Shown piece by piece: positions 18,201 through 26,068 of a stretch of 64,000 nucleotides of DNA. A model generated the notes under the pieces. That model made no database searches. It was not told the origin of the DNA and saw only the letters and a program-made list of their open reading frames with translations. The position numbers and the translations under genes were made by a program. Every line of letters begins with the position of its first letter. Within the stretch, counting starts at the first letter, position 1. This stretch comes from Pontibacter russatus (GTDB lineage: Bacteria; Bacteroidota; Bacteroidia; Cytophagales; Hymenobacteraceae), in NCBI RefSeq assembly GCF_009931655.1, contig NZ_CP047984.1, forward strand, positions 4,791,001 through 4,855,000, written 5' to 3'.

Positions 18201-19766
18201 CGCCAGATTCACTTCGCCGTCGGCCGAGAAAATTAGGTTGGGGTCGTTGATGGCTATCTCTCCCGTGAACGTCTGGTGGCGGAGGGTGCCGTTTGCCTTG
18301 ATGTTCCGGTAATTGTAATCCAGCAGTTGCACCTGCTGGACGGTGGCGTCCAGCTTCAGGTTGGCGTCCCGCAGCGTGAAGCCGGAGCCCTGCAACTTCC
18401 CGCTCATGTAGATGCGCCCGATCTGATCCTCTGCGTTCAGCAGCCTGCCCAGGTTAAAGCCGTTGGTGTTCACGTAGCCGCTGTAGGAGGCGCGGGTGTT
18501 ATCGTCAATTTTCAGGTTGATGTCGGACTGCACGTTTCCCAGCGCCGTCTTGAAGTTGCCGTTGGCCACAAAGTCGTTGTAAAACCCTAGGAAGCGGCCC
18601 TCCAGGTTTACCGTGCCGAGCCGGGAGGCCATGGCATAGGCGTCCTGGGGCAGGAACTGTTTCAGGTCGCGGGAATTGATGGAGGAGGGCTTGAGGCGGA
18701 GACTGGCAAAGGTCTCTTTGAAGTTAGGCAGCCCATCGGCGTTGATGCTGCCCACAAGATGCGTGTTTTCGCCGTAGGCCACGTCCACATTTTTGGCCGA
18801 GAAATTCTTCACCTTTCCCTTTATATCCAGGCTGTTAATCGTCAGGCTTTCATCATACTCGCGCAGGGGAGAGGCAAAGGTGGCAATGTCTTTAGAGTAG
18901 AGGCGGGAGTCGTGCAGCTTGCCGGTCACTGTCACACTGTCGATAAAGTGCGAAAAGTCGCCGAAGGTGCTGTAGTCGAACCGGACGTACTCCTGCAGGT
19001 TGCTCTTGTTCAGCTGCAGGTCCAGCTCGTCCCACTCCCAGAAGGTGGGGGCGTAGGTCATGCGGGTGTCCAGGTTGTGAAGTTGTGTATTGGAGCGCGT
19101 TTCGGTGGCGGTAAGGTCCGTCACCCGCACCTGCAGCGTGTCTTCCAGCTGCAGTTCGCTGAAGCTCCCCGAGATGCTGTCGAAGGTTATATGGGCGTAG
19201 TCGATGCCGTGTGCCGCGCGGGGCTTGTTGAAGTCGTCGTAGGCGAAGCGCCCATTCTGGACGATTAGCTCGTTCAGTTCGAAGTGGAAAGGTTCGGCGG
19301 GTTTGGTGGTATCCTTCACGAAGAGCTCACCCAGCGCGTCTATAAACCTGCTCAGGTTCAGCGAGTCTGTCCCTGCATATATAGCGAAGTTGGCGCGCGG
19401 CTGCTGCAGCGTCAGCCTGTCGATGGACAGGGAATTGGGGTCGAAGATAGAGAAGGCGTCTATATCGGCCTCCGCTTTTCCTATATAGATAAGCTCATTG
19501 TCGCGGTAGTCCAGCACTTTCACCTGCTCCAGCACCACGTTGCTGAAAAACGCAATGTCCACGCGGCCGATGGTCACCTCGTGGCCCAGGGCATCAGAGA
19601 GGTAGGCCGCAATTTCCTGCGCCACCTTCGTCTGCACTCCCGGGAAGCGAATGGCCACAAAAACGGCGGCAAACAGCAGCAAAAGGAACAGGAAGAGCCC
19701 TAAGGCTATTTTTAGAATAGCTTTTCCTATAACTTTGAAGTAATTTGTTGCCTGTTCCTTTTCCAA
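15219..19766 (-). CDS. tamB: TamB/DUF490 translocation and assembly module homologue
   Basis: 1515 residues: one N-terminal membrane anchor at about residues 15-37 (KIALGLFLFLLLLFAAVFVAI), then a very long beta-rich region and a C-terminal DUF490 domain with QARLQYSTTPD-like and basic ends. TamB-like proteins span the periplasm as lipid-conducting beta-taco structures and help insert outer-membrane proteins or move phospholipid. Only TTG (19766) is available as a start before the anchor; no in-frame ATG exists between it and the upstream stop. That puts the start three bases from the divergent tsaD ATG. Confidence 0.9.
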   Translation of the reverse strand: MEKEQATNYFKVIGKAILKIALGLFLFLLLLFAAVFVAIRFPGVQTKVAQEIAAYLSDALGHEVTIGRVDIAFFSNVVLEQVKVLDYRDNELIYIGKAEADIDAFSIFDPNSLSIDRLTLQQPRANFAIYAGTDSLNLSRFIDALGELFVKDTTKPAEPFHFELNELIVQNGRFAYDDFNKPRAAHGIDYAHITFDSISGSFSELQLEDTLQVRVTDLTATETRSNTQLHNLDTRMTYAPTFWEWDELDLQLNKSNLQEYVRFDYSTFGDFSHFIDSVTVTGKLHDSRLYSKDIATFASPLREYDESLTINSLDIKGKVKNFSAKNVDVAYGENTHLVGSINADGLPNFKETFASLRLKPSSINSRDLKQFLPQDAYAMASRLGTVNLEGRFLGFYNDFVANGNFKTALGNVQSDINLKIDDNTRASYSGYVNTNGFNLGRLLNAEDQIGRIYMSGKLQGSGFTLRDANLKLDATVQQVQLLDYNYRNIKANGTLRHQTFTGEIAINDPNLIFSADGEVNLADGKRAFNMVADLNRVNLQALKLTTEPVVVSGKANFDFEGLRLDTFEGTASFDSALVAYNGETLAIDSLLIQSEVGAENRSLYLNSNLLALRVNGNFDYTTLISDLEALVQEYKLNFESNPAATAAYYSRKPGAAEDEYAVSYELDLKHVNPLLGLFLPELRISDFSKVEGSFRHGPAVILSMYADIDTILYSDYRLYGNKVELNTSKLQNNPDVLAAAQFTSQRQELPSAGETQDFYVEGIWSERTINFATAARQPEKNNLAVITGDLNFLQDQLQIVFDQSNITLQQNPWAFVPGNTLYISENGRKLVFENFALTNQDQIIKAEGTVSDEPDSKLVLNVENFELDNLNPLLSMSIAGEVTAELVAQDIYDRSLLAAAMQVDSFFLDQVYIGNVVGETDWSEASKLAEVDIGIEREGRKVLTVSGNYNPKAEEDQLDLLAVMDQANIKLVEPVLKTLFSDLEGAMEGRIRILGRLDYPVLKGSVMVNNGQFTFDYLNTTYQFSDRVYFGANSISFRNAELKDIYGNSASITGGIAHDGFKNMVIDLEARYRNFMVLNTSEAQNELFYGTAFATGTASVLGPVENLNINVDARSEANTRIVLPLDYQTDVARKDFIKFVNNARSDSAEVEVALEDRIDLSGINMNFELDVTDEAYFEIIIDRTTGDVIRGSGNGDIRMTIDTRGDFNMYGTFEITQGAYNLNLLEGLITREFDVVPGGTISWNGDPVNGQMNITATYTQMASLETLIQATNASQRRYPVTAVIQLTGALLSPQVKLGLRLQEQNAASSSQEVESQISLINNDESELNRQVFSLLVLQRLSPTGSLAFDSRVGASAVGGSLGSLLSSQLNNLFSSIDSNLEVDIGLDGIGQEQLASLQLRLSYSFFNGRLRLTNETGFGGVNEDAGGSTSSYIGDWTLDYYISQSGELRARLQYSTTPDIYTGRIRKVQSISVLHTKRFDSFRELFISNRRQERQRERELQRDRIILDSDPRLEL
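19730..19737 (+). promoter_or_regulatory. Promoter -7 box of tsaD, inside the tamB 5' end
   Basis: TAACTTTG is an exact TAnnTTTG, 33-40 bases before the tsaD ATG. It lies within the first codons of the divergent tamB gene. Confidence 0.5.
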
Positions 19767-19769
19767 AAG

Positions 19770-20780
19770 ATGACTGTACCTACGATTTTAGCAATCGAAT
19801 CTTCCTGCGACGAAACCTCCGCCGCCGTGATACGCGGCGGCAAGGTGCTCTCGAACGTGGTGGCCACGCAGGCCATTCACGAACTATATGGCGGGGTGGT
19901 CCCGGAACTTGCCTCCAGGGCCCACCAGCAAAACATCATACCGGTGGTGACACAGGCTTTGCGTAAGGCAAATGTAGCAAAAAATGAGCTCAATGCGGTG
20001 GCTTTCACACGCGGGCCCGGCCTGCTGGGCGCCCTGCTGGTGGGTTGCTCATTTGCCAAGTCATTCGCGCTCGGGCTGGGCATCCCGCTCATCGAAGTGA
20101 ACCATATGCAGGCCCATATCCTGGCGCACTTTATCGAAGAGCCAAAACCCGCTTTCCCCTTCCTGTGCCTGACCGTGAGCGGCGGCCACACCATGATTGT
20201 ACTTGTCAGGGATTACCTGGATATGCAAATCCTCGGCCAAACTACCGATGATGCCGTGGGGGAGGCCTTCGATAAAATAGGGAAGATGCTGGGCCTGCCT
20301 TACCCCGGCGGGCCGATGCTGGACAAAACCGCCTCCCAGGGCAACCCGGATGCCTTTCAGTTTCCGGTGGGGAACATGCCAGGATATAGTTACTCGTTCA
20401 GTGGCATCAAAACGTCGGTGCTTTACTTCCTCCGGGACAAAACGAAAGAGGATGCCGGTTTCGTGCAGAACAACATGGCGGATATATGCGCCAGCGTACA
20501 GAAAACGCTCATCAGGACACTGCTGAAGAAGCTGGTGCAGGCTTCGCAGGATTTAGGGATAAACGAAATTGCGATTGCGGGCGGCGTCTCTGCCAACTCC
20601 GGTCTGCGCCGCACGCTGCAGGAGTACGCGGGGAAGCACAGTTGGAGCGTCTATATACCCGCTTTTCAGTATTGCACCGATAATGCAGGCATGATAGCCA
20701 TATCCGCTCATTACCAATATCTTAAAGAGGACTTCGCCTCCCAGTACGTAAGCCCAGAGCCACGGCTGAAGATTGGTTGA
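19770..20780 (+). CDS. tsaD: tRNA N6-adenosine threonylcarbamoyltransferase
   Basis: 336 residues, typical of TsaD/Gcp. The metal-binding HxxxH is in EVNHMQAHILAHF, the ATP-binding glycine motifs in SGGHTMI and AGGVSANSGLR, and the N-terminus begins ILAIESSCDETSAAV, the family hallmark. It transfers threonylcarbamoyl to A37 of ANN-decoding tRNAs with TsaB and TsaE. Divergent from tamB; downstream it may run into the thioesterase and smpB genes. Confidence 0.97.
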   Translation: MTVPTILAIESSCDETSAAVIRGGKVLSNVVATQAIHELYGGVVPELASRAHQQNIIPVVTQALRKANVAKNELNAVAFTRGPGLLGALLVGCSFAKSFALGLGIPLIEVNHMQAHILAHFIEEPKPAFPFLCLTVSGGHTMIVLVRDYLDMQILGQTTDDAVGEAFDKIGKMLGLPYPGGPMLDKTASQGNPDAFQFPVGNMPGYSYSFSGIKTSVLYFLRDKTKEDAGFVQNNMADICASVQKTLIRTLLKKLVQASQDLGINEIAIAGGVSANSGLRRTLQEYAGKHSWSVYIPAFQYCTDNAGMIAISAHYQYLKEDFASQYVSPEPRLKIG

Positions 20781-20784
20781 TAGC

Positions 20785-20940
20785 TGGTTGTTGATTGGTG
20801 ATTGTTGGAGGTTGTAGGTAGATGGCTTAATCGTTAAAAAGTTAAATTGCTGAAACTCAACTATGGAAATTAATTTACTGTGAGCATATATAGGTGAAAC
20901 AGCCATTCAACAATCAACAACAATCACCAATCAACAACCA
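20785..20940. repeat. 23-bp inverted repeat bracketing the tsaD-thioesterase gap
   Basis: The bases 20785-20807, beginning TGGTTGTTGATTGG, recur exactly as reverse complement at 20918-20940, 110 bases away. The arms are built from near-repeats of GATTG/GTTG words. The right arm ends just before the thioesterase ATG at 20944. An AT-rich segment without coding character lies between the arms. The spacing is too long for a simple terminator. Confidence 0.85.
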
Positions 20941-20943
20941 AAC

Positions 20944-21330
20944 ATGCCAAAGCCCGGCGACACCCGTACGTATACAAAGCACGTAACAGCAGCAGACTTC
21001 GCTGCCTTTGCGGACGGCGTGGTGCATCGGGTGTGTTCCACGTTCTCGCTGGCGCAGGCCGCAGAATGGGCTGGGCGCTTGTTTATGCTGGAACTGAAAG
21101 GGGAGGATGAGGAAGGGATTGGCACCTATATAAACATCAGACATATAGCCCCGGCCTTTGAGCATGAAGCCCTGGCGGTGACGGCTACTTTGAAGCAGCA
21201 TGCGGGGCATATGGTCATCTGCTCGTTCACGGCGAGAGTGGGGGAGCGGCTGGTGGCGGAAGGCGAGACAGGTCAGAAAATTTTGAAGAAAGATAAATTA
21301 GCCCAACTTTTGGCGCCCAGACAAGGATAA
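20944..21330 (+). CDS. Hotdog-fold thioesterase (fluoroacetyl-CoA-thioesterase-like)
   Basis: 128 residues. The order of motifs (substrate-loop helix FAAFADGVVHRVCSTFSLAQAAEWA, then the strand TYINIRHIAPAF and paired C-terminal strands) matches small acyl-CoA thioesterases related to FlK. The true substrate is unknown; most members protect against or recycle acyl-CoAs. The stop abuts the smpB ATG with no gap, so the two are probably co-translated. Confidence 0.75.
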   Translation: MPKPGDTRTYTKHVTAADFAAFADGVVHRVCSTFSLAQAAEWAGRLFMLELKGEDEEGIGTYINIRHIAPAFEHEALAVTATLKQHAGHMVICSFTARVGERLVAEGETGQKILKKDKLAQLLAPRQG

Positions 21331-21798
21331 ATGGCAAAAGAAAAAGACAGGATACAGAAGCACGTTAATATTTTTAACCGCAAGGCCTCTTTCGAGTACC
21401 AGTTTCTGGAGAAGTACACGGCGGGCGTCATGCTGCAGGGCACCGAGATTAAGTCCATCCGCGAGGGCAAGGTGAACCTGCAGGACGGGTACTGTGTGTT
21501 TCAGCGGGACGAACTGTGGCTGCACAACGTACACATCGCCACCTACACCGAGGGCACGCACTACAACCACGAGCCCACCCGCCCCCGCAAGCTGCTGCTG
21601 AACAAAAGGGAGCTGCGCAAACTCGCGGCAGGGGCGCAGGAGCAGGGCGTCACCATCATCCCCATCCGGGTGTTCATTTCCGACAGGGGCTTTGCCAAAG
21701 TAGAGATTGCGATGGCCAAGGGCAAAAAGCTGTACGACAAGCGGCAGGACATCAAGGAAAAAGACATCAAACGTGAAATGGACCGGAGCGGCTATTAA
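21331..21798 (+). CDS. smpB: SsrA-binding protein
   Basis: 155 residues, normal SmpB length. It has the family core (FLEKYTAGVMLQGTEIKSIREGK, then LNKRELRKL) and the basic C-terminal tail (KKLYDKRQDIKEKDIKRE) that enters the ribosomal mRNA channel. It delivers tmRNA to stalled ribosomes. The tmRNA gene itself is not in this window. Confidence 0.97.
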   Translation: MAKEKDRIQKHVNIFNRKASFEYQFLEKYTAGVMLQGTEIKSIREGKVNLQDGYCVFQRDELWLHNVHIATYTEGTHYNHEPTRPRKLLLNKRELRKLAAGAQEQGVTIIPIRVFISDRGFAKVEIAMAKGKKLYDKRQDIKEKDIKREMDRSGY

Positions 21799-21804
21799 CT
21801 AATT

Positions 21805-21946
21805 GTGAATGAGTGATGGAGTGAATGTGTGAATTTTAAATGTATGTTTTTGCAAAAAACTGTGTAGCTTCATCCAGAGGAAACCTGCAACTTAATTTTG
21901 CTTTGCCTTTTATTTTAATGCCCCATTCACTCCATCACTCATTCAC
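21805..21946. repeat. Second 23-bp inverted repeat, bracketing the smpB-peptidase gap
   Basis: 21805-21827, beginning GTGAATGAGTGATGG, is exactly complementary in reverse to 21924-21946, 96 bases away. The arms consist of GTGAATG/GAGTGA words and are unrelated in sequence to the repeat in the previous gap, although length and placement are alike. The right arm ends about 20 bases before the next start codon. Confidence 0.85.
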
Positions 21947-21967
21947 TCAATCAAAATTCTAAAAACA

Positions 21968-22744
21968 TTGGACTACGGAATAGGTATGTTGAGCCTGGTG
22001 CCGATGCGCGCCGAAACCTCCGACAAGGCGGAACTGGTCACGCAGTTGCTGTTCGGCGAGTGCTACGAGGTGGTGGCGCAGGAGGGCAATTGGCTGCAGC
22101 TGCAGCTGGCCAGCGACGGTTACCGCGGCTGGGTTGATGTTAAGCAGCACACACCCGTCTCGGCTGAATATTTTAAAGAGTGGCGGCGTGCGCCGCACCC
22201 TCGGGTGACGGACCTGGTGCAGGTGGTGCAGAAAGGCGATGCGCGGATTCCGGTGGGCGCAGGAAGCTACCTGCCTTTTTTCGACGGTGAAAGTTTACGC
22301 ATCAGCGGAGAGCAATTCACTTATGCCGGCAACGCCTCCAGCACCGAAGTGCTGCCCACGCAGGAGCAACTGACAGAGGCGGCGCGCGGCTTCCTGAAAG
22401 CGCCCTACCTCTGGGGCGGTAAGTCAGTTTTCGGCATAGACTGTTCCGGCTTGATGCAGCAGGTGTATGGCATCTGCGGTTACCAGCTCCCCCGCGACGC
22501 CTCGCAGCAGGTGGCTTACGGCGAGGAGGTGCATTTCGTGGAGCAGGCCCTTCCGGGGGATATGGCCTTCTTCTCAAACGGCGAGGGCCGCATCGTGCAT
22601 GTGGGCATGCTGCTGGCGGACCAGAAAATCATCCACGCCCACGGCGAGGTACGCATCGACAGGTTGGACCACAACGGGATATATAATAACAGCCAGAAAA
22701 AGTACTCACACCAGCTGCGCATCATCAAACGAATTTTGCACTGA
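21968..22744 (+). CDS. NlpC/P60 (C40) peptidase with N-terminal SH3 domain
   Basis: 258 residues from TTG at 21968; ATG at 21986 is possible but trims a conserved-looking start (DYGIGMLSLVPMRAE). SH3b-like domains cover about residues 5-120. The C-terminal NlpC/P60 domain shows the catalytic Cys in FGIDCSGLMQQVY and the His in GRIVHVGMLL, with a third polar residue likely in IIHAHGEV. Such enzymes cut gamma-D-Glu-diamino-acid bonds in peptidoglycan. No signal peptide is seen, so a cytoplasmic muropeptide-recycling role is as likely as export. Confidence 0.9.
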   Translation: MDYGIGMLSLVPMRAETSDKAELVTQLLFGECYEVVAQEGNWLQLQLASDGYRGWVDVKQHTPVSAEYFKEWRRAPHPRVTDLVQVVQKGDARIPVGAGSYLPFFDGESLRISGEQFTYAGNASSTEVLPTQEQLTEAARGFLKAPYLWGGKSVFGIDCSGLMQQVYGICGYQLPRDASQQVAYGEEVHFVEQALPGDMAFFSNGEGRIVHVGMLLADQKIIHAHGEVRIDRLDHNGIYNNSQKKYSHQLRIIKRILH

Positions 22745-22825
22745 GCGACAGCCGATTACTTTGAACATACGTAATAATTAGTTAGTTTATACCGTACATA
22801 CCGAACTGTGTTCACCTGTACGGAC

Positions 22826-23329
22826 ATGAAAGACAAAGTACTCATCCTCAACCAAGACTTCAGTGCCATTGCTGTCTGCTCTGTGCATAAGGCGTTTCTT
22901 TTGGTGTACCTCGACAAGGCCGAGATGGTCTCGAAAGCAGATCAGGCATTCTTACGGACCATTTCCACGACCTATCCCGTCCCCTCCGTTATCCGGCTGC
23001 AGCGCTATGTGCGTGTGCCCTACTATGGCATCGCCCTGAGCCGCCACAACGTGATGCGGCGCGACAGCTACAGCTGCCAGTACTGCGGTGCGGCCAAAAA
23101 CCTGACGCTCGACCACCTGATGCCGCGCTCCAGGGGCGGCGAAACCATCTGGCAGAATCTGGTGACCGCCTGCTCGCGCTGCAACTCCCGCAAAGGCGAC
23201 CGCACGCCGGAAGAGGCGGGCCTCAAACTCAAGCGGCAGCCAAGCCGCCCCTCGCTGCTCACTTTCCTGCAACTGCACCTCAGCACCTCTAACCAGGATT
23301 GGCGCACCTACCTCGGCGTAGAGAACTGA
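22826..23329 (+). CDS. HNH endonuclease family protein
   Basis: 167 residues from ATG 22826 (GTG 22808 is in frame but less likely). The C-terminal half is an HNH domain: zinc-ribbon-like YSCQYCGA, the metal-site LDHLMPRSRGG, and N-LVTACSRCNSRKGDRTP. Single-copy HNH proteins of this kind are chromosomal in many Bacteroidota. They are not obviously part of a mobile element, and their DNA target is unknown. Confidence 0.9.
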   Translation: MKDKVLILNQDFSAIAVCSVHKAFLLVYLDKAEMVSKADQAFLRTISTTYPVPSVIRLQRYVRVPYYGIALSRHNVMRRDSYSCQYCGAAKNLTLDHLMPRSRGGETIWQNLVTACSRCNSRKGDRTPEEAGLKLKRQPSRPSLLTFLQLHLSTSNQDWRTYLGVEN

Positions 23330-23558
23330 AGTATGATTAAAAGCCATACTGCATCTGATAAAGGATAACATGCTGGTTGTTATAGTATATATAGGTTAGG
23401 TGTGGGTTCAAGGTATTCCATATATGGTGCGAGCGTCCCCGCTCTTGTCTGCCTTCCCACGGCCTCCGACCGCCCCTATATAGCCCAGACTGCTGTACCG
23501 GAAACGCATCAGTTTCAGACCGCAGCTTAGCCACTGCCCGGGCCATGTATAAATCCAG

Positions 23559-23620
23559 CGTATATAAACTCAACCTATATATAAACTCAACCTATATATA
23601 AACTTAGCCTATATATAATT
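23559..23620. repeat. 17-bp tandem repeat, about 3.5 copies
   Basis: Units of TATATATAAACTCAACC begin at 23576 and 23593 (the second with two changes, ..TTAGCC). A shorter first copy is at 23559-23575, and a fragment follows 23610. Confidence 0.8.
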
Positions 23621-23934
23621 GCAGCTCATATAAGCAGCGGGCCGGAGCTATAGGATAGGAGACATGAGCCAAGACGCTCGCGCCATATATACTTGTTTTC
23701 TGAGGGAGGCAAAATGAAGCCTGCGTAACGTCAGCTATAATTTGTTGTGAGGCAGCCAGCGCCTTCATCCTACAGGGCCAACCATGAAGTCATCGCAAGG
23801 CCTGTAAGCACAACCAGGTTGATACAAGCCGCTCATTTCAATATATTTAGCCTAAAATAACAGACAGGCGTTAAACAGCTCAGTAAAAGGAGCTAACAAT
23901 GCGAGTGGGTGTAGCATGTCTCAGGATATTTTCT

Positions 23935-23942
23935 TAGTTTTG
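23935..23942 (+). promoter_or_regulatory. Promoter -7 box of rpsA
   Basis: TAGTTTTG fits TAnnTTTG and lies 108 bases before the rpsA ATG, implying a leader of roughly 100 nt. A good -33 TTG is not seen. Confidence 0.45.
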
Positions 23943-23965
23943 CCTTTCATTCGGTTGAATGGGTT

Positions 23966-23981
23966 CCGGAAACGTTTCCGG
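23966..23981. promoter_or_regulatory. Perfect 16-bp palindrome in the rpsA leader
   Basis: CCGGAAACGTTTCCGG is a perfect palindrome 24-39 bases downstream of the -7 box, i.e. just inside the predicted transcript. The core GGAAACGTTTCC resembles LacI-family operators, but as RNA it could equally form part of an autoregulatory leader; a second pairing, TGCTCT with AGAGCA, lies at about 24012-24042. Confidence 0.45.
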
Positions 23982-24049
23982 GAGATGTCAAATTAAACCA
24001 AACCAGCCCATTGCTCTAAGCTGGTGGCTTCTCCAGAGCAGTAAAAAAT

Positions 24050-25939
24050 ATGAGTAATTCTCCGGATAATTTTGATTGGGACAAAATTGAGTCCCAGGGT
24101 TTCGGTTCAGGCTACAGTAAAGCTGAGAAAGCCGAAATGGAACAAATGTATGGCGACACCCTGACTACCGTACAGGAGCAGGAGGTTGTGAAAGGAACCG
24201 TGGTGGGCATCACTGACCGTGACGTGATCCTGAACATCGGTTTCAAATCTGACGGCCTGGTGCCTGTTTCAGAATTCAGGGACCTGCCTGACCTGAAAGT
24301 GGGTGACGAGGTCGAAGTGTTTATCGAGGACCAGGAAGACCCGAACGGCCAGCTTATCCTGTCGCGCAAGAAGGCGAAGATCGTGAGCGCCTGGGCCCGT
24401 ATTTACGACGCGCTTGAGAATGACAACATTCTGGACGGCGTGGTGAAGAGAAGAACAAAAGGCGGTCTCATCATGGACATCCACGGTGTGGAGGCCTTCC
24501 TGCCAGGTTCACAGATAGACGTGAAGCCAATCCGTGACTTCGACGTGTTTGTGGGCAAGAAGATGGAAGTGAAAGTGGTGAAAATCAACGCCGCTTTCGA
24601 CAACGTGGTTGTATCGCACAAAGTGCTGATCGAGAAAGACCTGGAGCAGCAGCGTGCCGCCATCCTGAACAACCTGGAGAAAGGCCAGGTACTGGAAGGC
24701 GTTATCAAGAACATGACAAACTTCGGTGTGTTCATCGACCTTGGTGGCGTAGACGGCCTGTTGCACATCACTGATATCTCCTGGGGACGCATCAACCACC
24801 CGGAGGAAGTATTGCAGCTTGACCAGAAAGTGAACGTGGTGGTTCTTGACTTTGATGAAGACAAGAAGCGTATCTCGCTGGGCATGAAGCAGCTGACGCC
24901 GCACCCATGGGATGCGTTGCCTGCTGAAATCGAGGTGGGCTCTAAAGTGGAAGGCCGCATCGTGAATGTAGCTGACTATGGCGCGTTCCTGGAACTGATG
25001 CCGGGCGTAGAGGGCCTGATCCACGTTTCAGAGATGAGCTGGTCGCAGCACCTGCGCAACCCACAGGACTTCATCAAGCAGGGAGACCAGGTGCAGGCAG
25101 TTGTGCTGACACTGGACCGACAGGAGCGCAAAATGTCGCTTGGCATTAAGCAGCTGACAGAAGACCCGTGGACGAAAGAAGATGTACTGACGAAATATGC
25201 CGTGGGCACCAAGCACACCGGTATCGTTCGCAACCTGACAAACTTCGGCCTGTTCCTGGAACTGGAAGAAGGCGTGGACGGCCTGGTACACGTATCGGAC
25301 CTGAGCTGGACGAAGAAGATCAAGCATCCGTCGGAGTTTGTAAAAGTTGGTGAGAACCTGGACGTAGTCGTGCTGGAGCTGGATGTTCCGAACAGAAGAC
25401 TGGCGCTGGGCCACAAGCAACTGGAAGAGAACCCATGGGATACGTTTGAGTCTGTGTTCAACATCGGTTCCGTTCACAAAGCCACTGTGCTGGACAAGTC
25501 TGACAGAGGCGCTACGCTGGAGCTGCCCTATGGCATCGAAGGTTTCGCATTCCCGAAAGGACTTCAGAAGGAAGACGGTTCTCAGGTGGAAGCCGGCGAG
25601 AGCCTTGACTTCAGGGTAACTGAGTTCTCGAAAGAGGACCGCAAAATTATCCTTTCGCATACAGCTTCTCACTCTGAGGTTGAGTCTTCAAGAGCTGCCA
25701 GAGCGACGAAGAAAGCCGCTTCTGGTGCTGCTGCAGGTGGCGACAAGAAAGACAAAGCCCCTAAAGTTCAGAAGGAGGCGGATCGCTCCACACTTGGCGA
25801 CCTGGATGCCCTGTCTGCCCTGAAAGAGCAGATGCTGGAGAATGAGAAAGAGGCTGGCGTGAAGAAGTTGGAGGCTGCTGCCAAGAAGTCAGAAGCTGCT
25901 AACGAGGACGAGTCTGCTGAAGACGAGAACAACGCGTAA
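24050..25939 (+). CDS. rpsA: 30S ribosomal protein S1
   Basis: 629 residues. Repeated S1 (OB-fold) domains follow an acidic N-terminal segment: the motif G-x-V-x-x-(I/L)-T-x-F/Y-G-x-F-(I/L)-(D/E)-L recurs, for example TNFGVFIDLGGVDGLLHI, ADYGAFLELMPGVEGLIHV and TNFGLFLELEEGVDGLVHV. The C-terminus after the last domain is a low-complexity A/K/E tail. S1 brings mRNA to the 30S subunit. In Bacteroidota, where Shine-Dalgarno pairing is weak, it may matter more for start selection. The gene has its own promoter and strong terminator. Confidence 0.97.
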   Translation: MSNSPDNFDWDKIESQGFGSGYSKAEKAEMEQMYGDTLTTVQEQEVVKGTVVGITDRDVILNIGFKSDGLVPVSEFRDLPDLKVGDEVEVFIEDQEDPNGQLILSRKKAKIVSAWARIYDALENDNILDGVVKRRTKGGLIMDIHGVEAFLPGSQIDVKPIRDFDVFVGKKMEVKVVKINAAFDNVVVSHKVLIEKDLEQQRAAILNNLEKGQVLEGVIKNMTNFGVFIDLGGVDGLLHITDISWGRINHPEEVLQLDQKVNVVVLDFDEDKKRISLGMKQLTPHPWDALPAEIEVGSKVEGRIVNVADYGAFLELMPGVEGLIHVSEMSWSQHLRNPQDFIKQGDQVQAVVLTLDRQERKMSLGIKQLTEDPWTKEDVLTKYAVGTKHTGIVRNLTNFGLFLELEEGVDGLVHVSDLSWTKKIKHPSEFVKVGENLDVVVLELDVPNRRLALGHKQLEENPWDTFESVFNIGSVHKATVLDKSDRGATLELPYGIEGFAFPKGLQKEDGSQVEAGESLDFRVTEFSKEDRKIILSHTASHSEVESSRAARATKKAASGAAAGGDKKDKAPKVQKEADRSTLGDLDALSALKEQMLENEKEAGVKKLEAAAKKSEAANEDESAEDENNA

Positions 25940-25960
25940 GCTTTAAGCTGGATATAGTGG

Positions 25961-25988
25961 AGAAGGCCCCGGGAAACCGGGGCCTTCT
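25961..25988 (+). terminator. rpsA terminator
   Basis: AGAAGGCCCCGG pairs perfectly with CCGGGGCCTTCT around a GAAA tetraloop, followed by TTGTTTTT. Confidence 0.92.
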
Positions 25989-26019
25989 TTGTTTTTGGGT
26001 AAAAAACTGCCACCATAGT

Positions 26020-26049
26020 TTGACAAGTATGTTTTTCTATGTATGTTTG
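26020..26049 (+). promoter_or_regulatory. Promoter of tRNA-Cys
   Basis: TTG at 26020-26022 (within TTGACA) and TATGTTTG at 26042-26049 are separated by 19 bases. This is the best match in the window to the Bacteroidota TTG-19-TAnnTTTG promoter. Transcription would begin about 13 bases before the tRNA. Confidence 0.7.
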
Positions 26050-26068
26050 CACTCCCATTAAGCAACAG

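Larger units (their letters stand above)
23330..24049. other. Long intergenic region rich in TATATA words, with the rpsA leader
   Basis: About 720 bases. Many TATATA words occur between 23380 and 23700, including a short 17-bp tandem array. The last ~110 bases form the rpsA promoter and leader. A leftward open frame at 23337-23573 has no protein character. Confidence 0.6.
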
